Counted from the stretch's first letter, positions 54,463-64,000 are shown. The stretch: 64,000 bases of DNA from Sulfurovum sp. (GCA_027063305.1 JAMORY010000025.1:1-64000); one strand, 5' to 3'. Numbers and translations are program-made. The notes: generated by a model from the sequence alone, not told the origin.

Positions 54463-55827
54463 ATGCTACAGGAAGAACAGCATCGGAAACTATTACGATA
54501 TAAGCAGAAGATATTAAGCAAGATCACATTTATCCTCTTCTTACTGATTATGCCTATGGCGATCTTTCGTTTTTATGAGGGGAACTATCTACAAAGTGCC
54601 AGTGATATGATACTGGGGATCTTCTTGATCTATACATCGAAAAGAGCGACAAGATCAACCAAAGAGGTATTCTACCCATTGGCACGGAAAGTCTTTTTTG
54701 TTGCTTTTATAACCCTTTTTATCTTGATGGTACACACCCATGAGACAATCTCTTTGTTTGCTTGGATAAGTACGGCGATCTATTTGATATTTTATGTCTT
54801 TGATGCGAAAGAGGGGTGGCGTTGGTTCAGTGTGATCGCAACCATTATTGCTGTTTTGTTCCTGTATGACGATACGCTTTTGGGCTTGAGCGGGTATGAG
54901 CTACTGGTACTTCTGTTCAATATGATATCGGTGCTCTATATTATTACATGGTATGAGCGTATCAAGGAGGAGTCTTCCGAAGCTTTCATCCGTCAACAAC
55001 GGTTTTTGAAACAGAAGGTTGAAGAGAAGACATTGGCGCTGAAACAGCTAAATGCCAGTCTGGAAGAGCGTGTACAGCAGGAGGTCGAGAGTAATCGGCT
55101 AAAAGAGGGGCAGTTGATACAGCAGTCGAGATTGGCACAGATGGGTGAGATCATCAGTATGATCGCACATCAGTGGCGACAACCGCTCTCTGCCATATCG
55201 ACATCGAGTATTTTACTGGAGCTTAAATCAAGATGGGGTGATGTCGATGCGGATCTTGTACGTAAAAAGTCACAGGAGATATCCTCTTTGGCACAGCATC
55301 TTAGTAAAACGATCGATGATTTCAGGGATTTCTTCAAGCCCAATAAAGAGAAAGAGGTAAGTGACTATAATTCGATCTTGATATCGGTAAGGAATATGAT
55401 TGAACCGGCATTGGCCTATAAAGAGATCGCACTTTGCTATGAACTCCATGCCAAACAGCACTTTAGAACCTATACGAGCAAACTCAAGCAGGTGGTATTG
55501 AATTTGATCAAGAATGCGGAAGATGCATTACTTGAGAATAATATTCCCGATCCGACCATTACGGTACGCACCTATGATGAAGAGGATCGTATCATTCTGG
55601 AGGTCTCCGATAATGCAGGAGGGATACCCGAGGAGATCATGGATAAAATATTCGATCCCTATTTTTCGACCAAAGGGGAGAAGAACGGTACAGGACTTGG
55701 ACTTTACATGTCAAAAGTGATCGTAGAGAAACATTGTGGCGGGATACTTTCGGTAGAGAACACACAAGAGGGTGCGGTCTTCCGTATCGTGCTTTACCGA
55801 GATGGTGACGCATCATCGGAACTCTGA
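54463..55827 (+). CDS. Membrane histidine kinase, no adjacent regulator
   Basis: 454 residues. About five or six membrane spans in the first 170 residues, a coiled coil (about 180-225), an H-box of the HQWRQPL form (GEIISMIAHQWRQPLSAIS), and an ATPase domain ending in GTGLGLYMSKVI. This H-box style is very common in Campylobacterota and other sulfur-metabolising bacteria. No response regulator is next to it. It is inserted between the TrkA-like gene and aroB, so it is an addition to the gene order I recall from Helicobacter. Confidence 0.9.
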   Translation: MLQEEQHRKLLRYKQKILSKITFILFLLIMPMAIFRFYEGNYLQSASDMILGIFLIYTSKRATRSTKEVFYPLARKVFFVAFITLFILMVHTHETISLFAWISTAIYLIFYVFDAKEGWRWFSVIATIIAVLFLYDDTLLGLSGYELLVLLFNMISVLYIITWYERIKEESSEAFIRQQRFLKQKVEEKTLALKQLNASLEERVQQEVESNRLKEGQLIQQSRLAQMGEIISMIAHQWRQPLSAISTSSILLELKSRWGDVDADLVRKKSQEISSLAQHLSKTIDDFRDFFKPNKEKEVSDYNSILISVRNMIEPALAYKEIALCYELHAKQHFRTYTSKLKQVVLNLIKNAEDALLENNIPDPTITVRTYDEEDRIILEVSDNAGGIPEEIMDKIFDPYFSTKGEKNGTGLGLYMSKVIVEKHCGGILSVENTQEGAVFRIVLYRDGDASSEL

Positions 55828-55870
55828 GGTCTGTAACGCCATACGCATCGGATTTTAAGTGCTTATAAGA

Positions 55871-55876
55871 TAAAAT
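55871..55876 (+). promoter_or_regulatory. aroB promoter -10-like box
   Basis: TAAAAT at 55871-55876, about 40 bases before the aroB ATG. Confidence 0.35.
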
Positions 55877-55914
55877 AGAAACAACTATATCTTAATATAT
55901 CCGAGGCTTTCCCT

Positions 55915-56964
55915 ATGATCGTCCCTATTGAACTTCTACCGCCAAAACCGGTGAAATATGACATTACCATCGATGCACTTCCCCCTTTGAAATTTGACAC
56001 CAAAGTGGTGATCGTAACGAACCCGACCGTTGCAGGGTATCACCTTGATACGTTACTTGAAAAGGTCAATGCACCGCAGTTGCATGTGGTAAGCATTCCT
56101 GACGGCGAGCAGTATAAAACGCTTGAGACCGTAGAGCAGATACTCAATGAATGCTTTGAGCATAAGTTGGATAGAAAATCACTCCTTATCGCATTTGGCG
56201 GAGGTGTGATCGGTGATATGACGGGCTTTACCGCAAGCCTCTATCAGCGTGGTATCGACTTTGTTCAGATCCCTACGACACTTCTTTCGCAGGTGGATGC
56301 GAGTGTCGGTGGGAAGACGGGAGTGAACAACAAGTACGGTAAGAACCTCATTGGTGCGTTCTACCAGCCCAAAGCGGTCTATATCGATCCTGCATTCCTC
56401 GAAACACTGCCAAAACGTGAATTTGCCGCAGGTTTCGCTGAGATCGTGAAGATGGCGGTGATGTTCGACAGAGACTACTTCGATTTCCTTAAAAACGCTG
56501 AGTTAAGCGATGAAGCGCAACTCAAAGAGGCGATCAAGCGCAGTGTCGAGCTTAAAGCCTGGGTCGTCAATCAGGATGAGAAAGAGGCGGGTATCCGTGC
56601 CGTGTTGAACTACGGGCATACTTTTGGTCATGTGGTGGAGAATGAGACCAACTATACGACCTACCTGCATGGTGAGGCGGTGGCTATCGGAATGGTGATG
56701 GCAAACACTTTGGCCGTGGAACTTGGTATGATGACACAGGCTGAGGCAGACGAGGTCAAAGCGGTGCTTGACGGGGCCGATCTTCCTACCGATTACCGTA
56801 TTGAGGATGTCGATGCTTTCTATGAGCACTTTTTCCTAGATAAGAAGAGTGCAAACAATCGCATCAAGTTCATTCTTCCAAGAGGGATCGGCGGACATGA
56901 GATCGTACAGGATATCGATGAAGCGGTCGTGAAAAAAGTGCTTGGCATGTTCGGAGAGAGATAA
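55915..56964 (+). CDS. aroB: 3-dehydroquinate synthase
   Basis: 349 residues. Second step of the shikimate pathway; NAD- and zinc-dependent. Seen: AFGGGVIGDMTGF, PTTLLSQVDASVGGKTGVN, FAEIVKM and zinc ligands in NYGHTFGHVVE and LHGEAVAIGM. Its stop overlaps the start of the mechanosensitive channel gene (TAATG). First gene of a tightly packed run of at least six genes. Confidence 0.97.
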   Translation: MIVPIELLPPKPVKYDITIDALPPLKFDTKVVIVTNPTVAGYHLDTLLEKVNAPQLHVVSIPDGEQYKTLETVEQILNECFEHKLDRKSLLIAFGGGVIGDMTGFTASLYQRGIDFVQIPTTLLSQVDASVGGKTGVNNKYGKNLIGAFYQPKAVYIDPAFLETLPKREFAAGFAEIVKMAVMFDRDYFDFLKNAELSDEAQLKEAIKRSVELKAWVVNQDEKEAGIRAVLNYGHTFGHVVENETNYTTYLHGEAVAIGMVMANTLAVELGMMTQAEADEVKAVLDGADLPTDYRIEDVDAFYEHFFLDKKSANNRIKFILPRGIGGHEIVQDIDEAVVKKVLGMFGER

Positions 56965-58622
56965 TGCGGCGTCTACTTCTGCCTCTTCTTTTTGTCACGG
57001 TGTCACTGCTTGCGCAACCGGGTGTGCAGAATACAAGTGTCGCACCTGCTACGGTTGAGTCCAATACGACCAAAAAGAAGAGTGCGCCCAAGATACCGCA
57101 CTACCTTCTCGAAGAGAAGAAACAGCTCGATATCGACCTCAAAGAGAACAATATCTGGTCGAAGATCTACAGTAACTACCATATTTACAAAGAGCTTAAG
57201 CATGAAGAGGAGGCGATCGATAAAAAGATCGCTCAACTCCATAAACTCTCCAAACGCCGCCGTTTGAACAAGGCACAAAAAGAGGTGCTTGAGTCGTTGG
57301 AGAACAAGAAGAAGGTACTTCAAGGAAAACTGCAACTCCTTAAAGAGTATGAGAAAGACCCTTTCAAGAAGTTCCTGACCCCACCTAAGATAGGGACGGT
57401 TCCTTCGGTAGGCAACCCTTTTGCCGTGATCTCCGCACTCTCTTTTCAAGAGAAGCTCAAGAACGATCAAAAAGAGTATAACAGCCGTTATGAGTCTATT
57501 AAAAGTGTAATGCAGCAGCTTCATGCCAAGGAGAAACTGCTAAAACAGCTGATCGCACTCGATCCTAAGAATAAAGCGTACCAAACGGAGCTGGAGACGG
57601 TCAAAGATCAGATCAAGACCTTTACGCCTGTGATCGAGATATTCGAGACGACCCAAAGTGTTTATACCAAAAAGATCGATGAGATCAAGCTTAATTTGCA
57701 AGCGGAGATCAAAAAAGAGATCGAAAAAGCGACGACGATCGGTATTATCATCCTGATATTCCTTGTACTGGTATTTTTGATCAAATATCTGGTGCGACGC
57801 TATATGTCCGATAATGAGCGCTTCTATACCATCAACAAGTTCCTCAACTTCACCTTTTTCACACTTTTGTTGCTGACACTCCTCTTTGCCTACATCGAGA
57901 ATGTCAGTTACCTTGTTACCATCCTTGGGTTCGCCTCTGCAGGTATCGCCATTGCAATGAAGGATTGGTTCATGTCTATCATGGGGTGGTTCGTCATTAT
58001 CATCGGTGGGGCGATCCATGTCGGAGACAGGGTGAAGTTCGTGCGTAACGGTATGGAGTATGTGGGGGATATCGTCGATATCTCACTGCTTCGTATGACC
58101 ATTCAGGAGGATGTGACACTGACGACCTACATGAAGAACCGTAGGGCAGGGCGTATCATCTTTGTACCGAACAATTTCGTCTTTACCGATATGATCGCCA
58201 ACTACTCCCATGCAGGGCTTAAGACCGTGTGGGATGGGATAGATTTTGTCGTAACGTTCGATTCGAACATCAACAAAGCGACCTCGATCGCCAAAGAGGT
58301 GACAAAGAAGTACTCTAAGGGATATACCGATATTACGCGAAAACAGCTCAATAAGCTAAGAAGTCAGTACAGTATGAAGAACACCAATGTCGAACCGCGT
58401 ATCTTCGCCTTTATCGATACGAACGGGATGCGTATCTCGGCGTGGTACCATACCAATGCCTATGCGACATTGACACTGAGAAGTACGATCTCTACGGAGA
58501 TCATTGAGCGTATTCAGGCCGAAGAGGATATTCGGCTGGCTTATCCGACACAATCTATCTATATCGATAAGGATGTGCGTAAGCCGCAAATGCCTGAAGG
58601 ACTTGAAGGGGAACAGGCATGA
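56964..58622 (+). CDS. MscS-family mechanosensitive channel with long coiled-coil N-terminus
   Basis: 552 residues. Signal peptide (to about residue 18), a periplasmic segment of about 240 residues with lysine- and glutamate-rich coiled coils, then three membrane spans (near 258-280, 292-312 and 318-345) and the MscS beta and C-terminal domains. The pore helix region GFASAGIAIAMKDWFMS fits MscS. It would release solutes on hypo-osmotic shock. It overlaps the mtaB start by 4 bases. Confidence 0.88.
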   Translation: MRRLLLPLLFVTVSLLAQPGVQNTSVAPATVESNTTKKKSAPKIPHYLLEEKKQLDIDLKENNIWSKIYSNYHIYKELKHEEEAIDKKIAQLHKLSKRRRLNKAQKEVLESLENKKKVLQGKLQLLKEYEKDPFKKFLTPPKIGTVPSVGNPFAVISALSFQEKLKNDQKEYNSRYESIKSVMQQLHAKEKLLKQLIALDPKNKAYQTELETVKDQIKTFTPVIEIFETTQSVYTKKIDEIKLNLQAEIKKEIEKATTIGIIILIFLVLVFLIKYLVRRYMSDNERFYTINKFLNFTFFTLLLLTLLFAYIENVSYLVTILGFASAGIAIAMKDWFMSIMGWFVIIIGGAIHVGDRVKFVRNGMEYVGDIVDISLLRMTIQEDVTLTTYMKNRRAGRIIFVPNNFVFTDMIANYSHAGLKTVWDGIDFVVTFDSNINKATSIAKEVTKKYSKGYTDITRKQLNKLRSQYSMKNTNVEPRIFAFIDTNGMRISAWYHTNAYATLTLRSTISTEIIERIQAEEDIRLAYPTQSIYIDKDVRKPQMPEGLEGEQA

Positions 58623-59866
58623 AAAAGGTCTTTTTCAAAACATTCGGATGTCGTACCAACCAGTTCGATACGCAAGTGATGATGTCCAAGCTCAAAGACC
58701 ACCAGCTGACACAAGATGAGCTTGATGCAGAAGTGGTCGTTGTCAACTCCTGTACCGTAACCAACGGTGCGGATTCATCGGTGCGTAACTACATCTCTTC
58801 CATTAAGCGTAAGAACCCTCAAGTACGGGTTATCTTGGCAGGTTGCGGTTCTCACTCCAAAGGGGAGTCGCTCTTTGAAAGCAAGAAGGTCTTTGGGGTC
58901 ATGGGGCATTCTGAAAAAGAGAAGATCAACGAGATACTAAAAAGAGAAGAGCGCTTTTATGAGATAGGAGACCTTGCACATGTCGATTCGACCATTGTCG
59001 AGGAGTTCGTAGGTAAAAGTCGTGCGTTCATCAAGGTGCAAGAGGGGTGTGATTTCGCCTGCTCTTACTGCATCATTCCTGCGGTTCGCGGAGGGGCGCG
59101 TTCTCACCGTGAAGAGACTGTCTTAGAGCAGATCAGGAAGCTTGCTGCGAATGGATTTGGGGAGTTTATCTTAACGGGTACCAATGTCGGAAGTTACGGG
59201 AAGGATCACAACACCTCCATGGCGGAACTGCTTAAGAAGATCAGTATGATCCGAGGGGTCAGACGTATCCGTATCGGGAGTTTGGAGCCTATTCAGATCG
59301 ATGATGCCTTTATGGAGCTTCTTGATGAGCCATGGATGGCAAAACATCTGCATATCGCACTGCAACACACATCGGACAAGATGCTTGAACGGATGAACAG
59401 ACGGAACCGTTTTGAGAGTGATCTTGCGCTGTTTGAGAAGATCGCATCGCACGGCTATGCGCTTGGAACGGATTTTATCGTCGGGCATCCGGGTGAGGAT
59501 GAAGCTGCATGGCAAGAGGCGATAGAGCGTGTTAGGATGCTGCCTTTGACCCATGTGCATGCCTTCTCCTACTCTAAGCGTGACAATACTGCATCGGCAC
59601 AAATGAAAGAGATTGTCCGCGGTGATATTGCAAAAGTAAGGCATAGAGAGTTGACCACACTGGTCAAAGCGAAGAACTACGCCTTTAGAAGAAGTCACAA
59701 CAGCAACCTTGAAGTGCTGCTTGAGAATGGGAAGGACGGAGTCTTTTACGGCTTCGATCAATACTTCAACCGTGTTGAGGTGACAAGTAGCGAGGAGTTG
59801 AGTTCAAACTGGGTACTCTTGAATGATGTGGAGGTCAAAGAAGATGGCAACTACGCAACGCTCTAG
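58619..59866 (+). CDS. mtaB: tRNA t6A37 methylthiotransferase
   Basis: 415 residues. Radical-SAM enzyme adding a methylthio group to t6A37. UPF0004 domain with Cys in TFGCRTNQ, NSCTV and AGCG (three Fe-S ligands), radical-SAM CDFACSYC near residue 143, and a C-terminal TRAM-like end. The absence of a long insertion and the FGCRTN form fit MtaB rather than MiaB or RimO. Coupled to neighbours on both sides. Confidence 0.92.
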   Translation: MKKVFFKTFGCRTNQFDTQVMMSKLKDHQLTQDELDAEVVVVNSCTVTNGADSSVRNYISSIKRKNPQVRVILAGCGSHSKGESLFESKKVFGVMGHSEKEKINEILKREERFYEIGDLAHVDSTIVEEFVGKSRAFIKVQEGCDFACSYCIIPAVRGGARSHREETVLEQIRKLAANGFGEFILTGTNVGSYGKDHNTSMAELLKKISMIRGVRRIRIGSLEPIQIDDAFMELLDEPWMAKHLHIALQHTSDKMLERMNRRNRFESDLALFEKIASHGYALGTDFIVGHPGEDEAAWQEAIERVRMLPLTHVHAFSYSKRDNTASAQMKEIVRGDIAKVRHRELTTLVKAKNYAFRRSHNSNLEVLLENGKDGVFYGFDQYFNRVEVTSSEELSSNWVLLNDVEVKEDGNYATL

Positions 59867-61523
59867 TATGAAAAAGAGGTTTATTCTCGAAAAACCGATA
59901 CGTATCATCATTGTGTTGGCAGGTGTATTGGTATTGCTTCTGGCATTTGCTTTTATGCGTGATACTGCAAAGCTCATTGGACATAAAGAGGCGAATGTAC
60001 TTTATACGAAAGATCGTATTAAAAAGCTTGTCCTTGATGGGGAATATTTCTATCTGATCACCAAAGACGGCACCTATAAGGTCTACAAGGATGCCATCAA
60101 CCAAAATGCTTTCTTCTCCAAATATCCCGTCGAGGTCAAAGAAGACCCTCTTGTTTGGTATGACCTTCTTTCACTTCTACTGTTCGCCGGTGCGATCTTC
60201 TATCTGTTCCGTTTTCTTAAAGAGAGCCGTACCCAGCAACTTCAACAGGTGGAAGCACTGCAAAGCAATACCTCCCAGACCCGGCACTCTCCGATACAGG
60301 CGATCCGTTCTAACGTGACCTTTGATGATGTTGCGGGTATCAAGGATGTCAAAGAGGAGCTTGAGGAGATCATCGATTTTCTTCGTGATCCGCAAAAATA
60401 CCGTGAACTCGATATCCGTCTGCCAAAGGGGGTGTTGCTTGTAGGCCCTCCGGGTGTCGGGAAAACGCTCATCTCCAAAGCGGTTGCCGGAGAAGCAGGT
60501 GTACCGTTCTTCTACCAAAGCGGTGCATCGTTCGTGCATATCTATGTGGGTATGGGGGCAAAACGTGTGAGTGAGCTCTTTGCCAAAGCCAAGCAGATGG
60601 CTCCGAGTATCATCTTTATCGATGAGATCGATGCGGTCGGGAAAAGCCGTGGAGAGTTTCGTAACGATGAGCGTGAAGCGACGCTCAATCAGCTATTGAC
60701 CGAGATGGACGGCTTCGAAGAGAGCTCAGGGGTCATCGTTATCGGTGCGACCAATAAGATAGACGTACTTGATGAAGCATTGTTAAGAGCAGGGCGTTTC
60801 GATAGACGTATTCACATCTCCCTGCCTGATCTGGAAGATCGTATCAAGACGCTTGAGCTTTACCTTGCCCATAAGCCTCATAATGTGGATATCGAGCATG
60901 TGGCACGTATGACAGTGGGGTTCAACTCCGCAGCACTCGACACCCTGACGAACGAAGCGGCGATCCATGCAATGCGCGAAGGAAGAAAGGTTGTGGAGAC
61001 CTCCGACTTTGAAGCGGTTAAAGAGAAGGTACTATTGGGAAAGCGTAAGATACTCAGTTTTAGTGATGAAGAGCGACAGATACAGGCACGTTACCAAGCG
61101 GCAAAAGCGGTGGTGGCAACGTGGCTTGATGTGGAGTTTGAGAAGATAGGTATCGTTACCACCCGTTTCGTGACCCAAGAACATGAGATACTCTCCCGTT
61201 CGGCACTGATGAATCGTATTAAGGTCTATTTGGCAGGAAGTATCGCTACGCAGATGCACTATCATGAGCAGTTCACCAATGCCGGAGAGGATATCCATCA
61301 GGCAAAAGCATTGGCGCATAAAGCGATATATGAGTACGCCATGAGTGAGAACTTCAGCATCTCTCCCGCAGAAGAGGAGTCTTTGCTTCAAACGGCGATT
61401 GTGGAGCTTAAAACACTACTTAAGCAGTTGGAGCCGGCAGTTGAAGAGGTGGCGGCATATCTTTTGGTGTCGGAGAATATAGAACGGGAGAGATGCAGGA
61501 GGGTACTTCTTGACCTATTTTAA
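59844..61523 (+). CDS. FtsH-like AAA+ protein that has lost the protease site
   Basis: 559 residues. Two membrane spans (20-38, 105-123) around a small periplasmic domain, then an AAA+ domain with Walker A GPPGVGKT (201-208), Walker B IIFIDEID (257-264), second region of homology, and arginine-finger region [10 protein letters not shown]. The pore motif reads FVHIYVG where FtsH has F-V-x-M/L-F-V-G. In the peptidase region the zinc motif HEAGH is replaced by YQAAK (417-421), although the later Asp is kept (GEDIHQAK). ATP-driven unfolding without cutting is expected. Relatives (HP0286, as recalled) lie next to mtaB in the same way. The ATG at 59844 has GGAGG upstream. Confidence 0.85.
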   Translation: MATTQRSSMKKRFILEKPIRIIIVLAGVLVLLLAFAFMRDTAKLIGHKEANVLYTKDRIKKLVLDGEYFYLITKDGTYKVYKDAINQNAFFSKYPVEVKEDPLVWYDLLSLLLFAGAIFYLFRFLKESRTQQLQQVEALQSNTSQTRHSPIQAIRSNVTFDDVAGIKDVKEELEEIIDFLRDPQKYRELDIRLPKGVLLVGPPGVGKTLISKAVAGEAGVPFFYQSGASFVHIYVGMGAKRVSELFAKAKQMAPSIIFIDEIDAVGKSRGEFRNDEREATLNQLLTEMDGFEESSGVIVIGATNKIDVLDEALLRAGRFDRRIHISLPDLEDRIKTLELYLAHKPHNVDIEHVARMTVGFNSAALDTLTNEAAIHAMREGRKVVETSDFEAVKEKVLLGKRKILSFSDEERQIQARYQAAKAVVATWLDVEFEKIGIVTTRFVTQEHEILSRSALMNRIKVYLAGSIATQMHYHEQFTNAGEDIHQAKALAHKAIYEYAMSENFSISPAEEESLLQTAIVELKTLLKQLEPAVEEVAAYLLVSENIERERCRRVLLDLF

Positions 61524-62022
61524 CGGTTTCTCTCTCCAAGGCGAAGAGGCACTTTTTCATGCGTGGTTGATAAAGGGAGAACATACGGTTGCAGGATTCA
61601 GCTACGGCGCGCAGAAGGCACTGGAGTATGCACTGCATACCGATACCCGCATTGAGAGGCTTATTTTACTCTCTCCGGCATTTTTCCAGACACAGAAAGC
61701 CTCATTCATCAGAGCGCAGCTGCGCTACTTCGATACAGGCAGGGATGCCTATGTCTCCCAATTTTTAAAAAATGTCGCCTATCCGTCCAATACTATACTT
61801 GATGAACATCTTTGTATCGGAAGCAGAGAGGAACTTGAAGCCCTTTTGAGCTATGTGTGGGATGCGGAAAAACTACAACAAGTACAAGCACGCGGTACAG
61901 TGGTAGAGGTTTTCCTGGGCGGTAAAGACAAGATCATTGATGTTGACGCGGCGTATGCGTTCTTTTCTAAGTGTACGGTAACCTATTTTATTAAAGATGC
62001 GGGGCATCTTTTAAGGAGCTGA
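61510..62022 (+). CDS. bioV: Alpha/beta-hydrolase, BioV-like pimeloyl-ACP methyl ester esterase
   Basis: 170 residues. A short alpha/beta-hydrolase: nucleophile elbow GFSYGA (Ser), LLSPAF, LGGKDKIID (Asp) and DAGHLLRS (His). The compact form and the MTYFNGF start match BioV, the esterase that frees pimeloyl-ACP during biotin synthesis in Helicobacter and relatives. TTG at 61510 is the start, with AGGAGGG 6 bases upstream; it overlaps the ftsH-like gene. Biotin is needed by the OadA carboxyltransferase here, which fits. Confidence 0.72.
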   Translation: MTYFNGFSLQGEEALFHAWLIKGEHTVAGFSYGAQKALEYALHTDTRIERLILLSPAFFQTQKASFIRAQLRYFDTGRDAYVSQFLKNVAYPSNTILDEHLCIGSREELEALLSYVWDAEKLQQVQARGTVVEVFLGGKDKIIDVDAAYAFFSKCTVTYFIKDAGHLLRS

Positions 62023-62023
62023 T

Positions 62024-62464
62024 ATGCCATTCACACCTAAAACACCCTACCTGACAACAGACGGGATCATCGAACTCTATGACGGTTCGGATTTTCGAGG
62101 TATTGTACTGATAGAGCGGAAGAACGCCCCCTTGGGTTTGGCGATCCCCGGTGGGTTCGTCGATGTGGGTGAACGTGTAGAGGATGCGCTGGTGCGGGAG
62201 ATGAAAGAGGAGACGACGCTGGATGTGCGCATCTCCTACCTGCTTGGTATCTACTCCGACTCCAAGCGTGATCCGCGTTTTCATACGGCAAGTGCGGTGT
62301 ATGTGGTAACGGCACAAGGAGAACCCAAAGGGGAGGATGATGCCAAAGAGGCGAAGGTGTATGCACTTGATGCCATTCCTTTCGAGAGGTTAGTCTTCGA
62401 CCATGCACAGATACTTAGAGACTATTTGCAAAAAAGGAGAGAAGTTGCCTCTCGTTGCGGATAG
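62024..62464 (+). CDS. Nudix hydrolase
   Basis: 146 residues. Complete Nudix box: GGFVDVGERVEDALVREMKEE, with glutamates for Mg2+. The flanking IVLIERKNAPLGLAIPGG fits ADP-ribose-pyrophosphatase-like members, but the substrate is not determined. Starts 2 bases after the bioV-like gene, and its end overlaps the magIII start by about 20 bases. Confidence 0.9.
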   Translation: MPFTPKTPYLTTDGIIELYDGSDFRGIVLIERKNAPLGLAIPGGFVDVGERVEDALVREMKEETTLDVRISYLLGIYSDSKRDPRFHTASAVYVVTAQGEPKGEDDAKEAKVYALDAIPFERLVFDHAQILRDYLQKRREVASRCG

Positions 62465-63128
62465 TTTTGCACTGCTTCAAGCGCTTAAAAATGCCGGCTA
62501 TCTTCAAACGACAAGAGACCCGCTCTGGTGGCCGTATAGCGGTACGCAGAAGATGGTCATAGGTGCACTGCTGACACAGCAGACCAAGTGGGAGCGGGTA
62601 GAGGAGTCCTTGGTACTTTTGGAAGCAGAGAGTATCTGTTCGCTCGAAGCGCTTGCAGATGCAGATATTGAGCAGATCAAAGCGTGCATCAAACCCAGTG
62701 GCTTCTACAACACAAAAGCCCAACGTCTCAAACTCCTTGCTTTAAATATTCTACAAACTTACGGGGACTTTGCCTTCTTTCAACAAGAGACCGACAGAGC
62801 ATGGCTGCTTGCTCAAAAAGGTATCGGTATGGAGAGTGCCGACGCCATCCTCTGTTATGCCTGCTATCGCCCCGTTATGGTAGTTGACAGCTACACCAAC
62901 CGCCTGCTTACCGCTCTAGGCTACACCTTCGAGGACTATATGTCCATACAATCATGGATGCATGAGGGTATTGAAGCACGCCTGAATGACTGCTACAATC
63001 TCTATGGCTATGAGATACCGCTCTCCACACTTTATGCCCGTTTTCACGGGAAGATCGTGGAGTTTGCCAAAACGTATATTGCAGGGAAAAAGGTGGATAT
63101 CTCGGTGCTGATGAGAGAGAACCGTTAA
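62445..63128 (+). CDS. magIII: 3-methyladenine DNA glycosylase (MagIII type)
   Basis: 227 residues of the helix-hairpin-helix GPD superfamily. Strong resemblance to H. pylori MagIII: LLTQQTKWERVEESL, KPSGFYNTKAQRL, QKGIGMESADAILCYAC (hairpin) and VVDSYTNRLL with the catalytic Asp; then LYARFHGKIVEF. The Fe-S cluster cysteines of endonuclease III are absent, as in MagIII. TTG at 62445 is preferred (AAGGAGA upstream, matches the family start); an ATG at 62403 would add an unrelated leader overlapping the nudix gene. Confidence 0.87.
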   Translation: MPLVADSFALLQALKNAGYLQTTRDPLWWPYSGTQKMVIGALLTQQTKWERVEESLVLLEAESICSLEALADADIEQIKACIKPSGFYNTKAQRLKLLALNILQTYGDFAFFQQETDRAWLLAQKGIGMESADAILCYACYRPVMVVDSYTNRLLTALGYTFEDYMSIQSWMHEGIEARLNDCYNLYGYEIPLSTLYARFHGKIVEFAKTYIAGKKVDISVLMRENR

Positions 63129-63213
63129 GGTATAAGGGGTGGATCGCTTGTGGTTTCCCTTTGCTAAAAAGGTATGGCTGTATGAAGGATAAGCACAAGG
63201 GGGCGCTCAGAAT

Positions 63214-64000
63214 TTAATTCCCTAAGAGTGTTGCGATCCACTTGGTATCTTCTTTGGCATTGAGGACGATCTTGACCATGATGGTCAGCGGTACGGAGAG
63301 TAGCATGCCTACAGGTCCGAGCAGCCAGCCCCAGAAGATGAGTGACAGAAAGACCACCAGTGTAGAAAGCCCCAGTCCTTTCCCCATGATACGCGGTTCG
63401 AGGATGGAGCCGATGGTGATATTAACGGCAAGATAGAGCCCTGTAACCCCAAGCGCTGTAGTAAGGTCATATTGTACCAGTGCCATGAGTACAGCCGGTA
63501 CGGCGGCAATGATAGAGCCGATATTGGGAATGAAGTTAAGCAAGAAAGCGACCACACCCCACAATACGGCGTAGTGAATATCAAAAAGTTCCAAACCGAT
63601 GGTGATAATAACGCCTGTTGCTGCGGAGGTCATGGATTTGAGCAGAATGAAACGTTTGACGTTGTCGCTGACATCCATGAGCGAGCGAAGACTGCTTGAA
63701 TCGCTCTTTTCGATCTTTTTGGTAAATTGTGAGATCTCCATAAGCATAAAGATGACCGTTACGATGATCATAAAGGAGTTTGTCAGCAGACCGCCGAGTG
63801 ATTTGAGTGTTGTGGCGATATACTCAAGAATACTGTCCGTAGCGAACATTGCCCTGATATCCTCTTTGGGGATGTTCACACCCCAGCCTTCAAGGGTGGA
63901 GAGAAAGTGGTTGAAGTCGGTCCTCAACTTCTCTTCATAGAGAGGAACATTATGTGAAAAGTCCTGTACGGAGGTACCGATGAGCATGACCAATGTACTG
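63214..64000 (-). CDS. AI-2E family membrane transporter, N-terminus outside window
   Basis: At least 262 C-terminal residues of a second AI-2E/PerM-like protein, read on the minus strand and cut by the window edge. Seen: an extracytoplasmic helical region, then several spans with the signature LLNFIPNIGSIIAAVPAVLMA, ILEPRIMGKG and FLSLIFWGWLLGPVGMLL. It is a different branch from the copy after ruvB. Convergent with magIII. Substrate unknown. Confidence 0.88.
   Translation of the reverse strand, partial: STLVMLIGTSVQDFSHNVPLYEEKLRTDFNHFLSTLEGWGVNIPKEDIRAMFATDSILEYIATTLKSLGGLLTNSFMIIVTVIFMLMEISQFTKKIEKSDSSSLRSLMDVSDNVKRFILLKSMTSAATGVIITIGLELFDIHYAVLWGVVAFLLNFIPNIGSIIAAVPAVLMALVQYDLTTALGVTGLYLAVNITIGSILEPRIMGKGLGLSTLVVFLSLIFWGWLLGPVGMLLSVPLTIMVKIVLNAKEDTKWIATLLGN

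Overview
The window looks like a chromosomal piece from a free-living Campylobacterota (former Epsilonproteobacteria), most like Sulfurovum/Sulfurimonas. The basis is protein resemblance and gene order recalled from memory: tgt, a TrkA-like protein, aroB, an mscS-type channel, mtaB and an ftsH-like gene run together as I remember for the Helicobacter pylori HP0281-HP0286 region. hemN, argF, hemB and ribA sit as I remember around Campylobacter jejuni Cj0992-Cj0996. A MagIII-type glycosylase, a BioV-like esterase and epsilon-style sensor kinases add to this. No rRNA, tRNA, CRISPR array, integrase or complete insertion sequence was seen.

Layout. 1-6 kb: end of a HAD hydrolase, a periplasmic hypothetical, NnrS, a dihaem cytochrome c peroxidase, a DUF1931 histone-fold protein and DEAD-box helicase 1. 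6-25 kb: mostly housekeeping (trpA, panB, ruvB, a two-component system, a GlcF-like Fe-S protein, hemN, argF, an amidase, hemB, ribA, metF, serB, an ABC exporter, uppP, helicase 2). The gaps between these genes carry an unusual set of repeats. 25-30 kb: an oxaloacetate decarboxylase/biotin carboxyltransferase set (oadG-oadA-oadB) followed by pckA, a C3/C4 node. 30-38 kb: mgtE and a CNNM/CorC-like protein (Mg2+), helicase 3, truD, a DsbD_2/UreH-like copper or cytochrome-maturation protein and small Cys-rich proteins. 38-43.7 kb: a visibly A+T-rich defence module, a single-chain type IIG restriction-modification enzyme overlapping a DarG-like and a DarT-like gene. 43.7-51.8 kb: msrA, trxC, a second two-component system, c-type cytochromes with two haem-less relatives, and small hypotheticals. 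51.8-64 kb: the conserved tgt...ftsH-like block, then bioV-like, nudix, magIII and an AI-2E transporter cut by the window end.

The most unusual feature is not a gene. Five intergenic gaps carry arrays of about four to five heptanucleotide units (period exactly 7), and four of these are paired in opposite orientation. The heptamer differs from locus to locus. The arrays are bordered by short perfect palindromes, also different at each locus, that enclose the stop codon of the upstream gene or the ribosome binding site of the downstream gene. Other gaps carry inverted pairs of REP-like palindromes; at three loci the stop codon of the adjacent gene is the TAG that opens the palindrome. These look like one loosely related architecture whose sequence diversifies while its form is kept.

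Other points: an FtsH-like protein that has lost its HExxH protease site; a G5 tract that frameshifts an otherwise intact acylphosphatase; two genes that lack a usable ATG/GTG/TTG start; a defence operon in which the antitoxin-like gene precedes the toxin-like gene; and a ribA gene with a -10 box 7 nt from its ATG and no Shine-Dalgarno.
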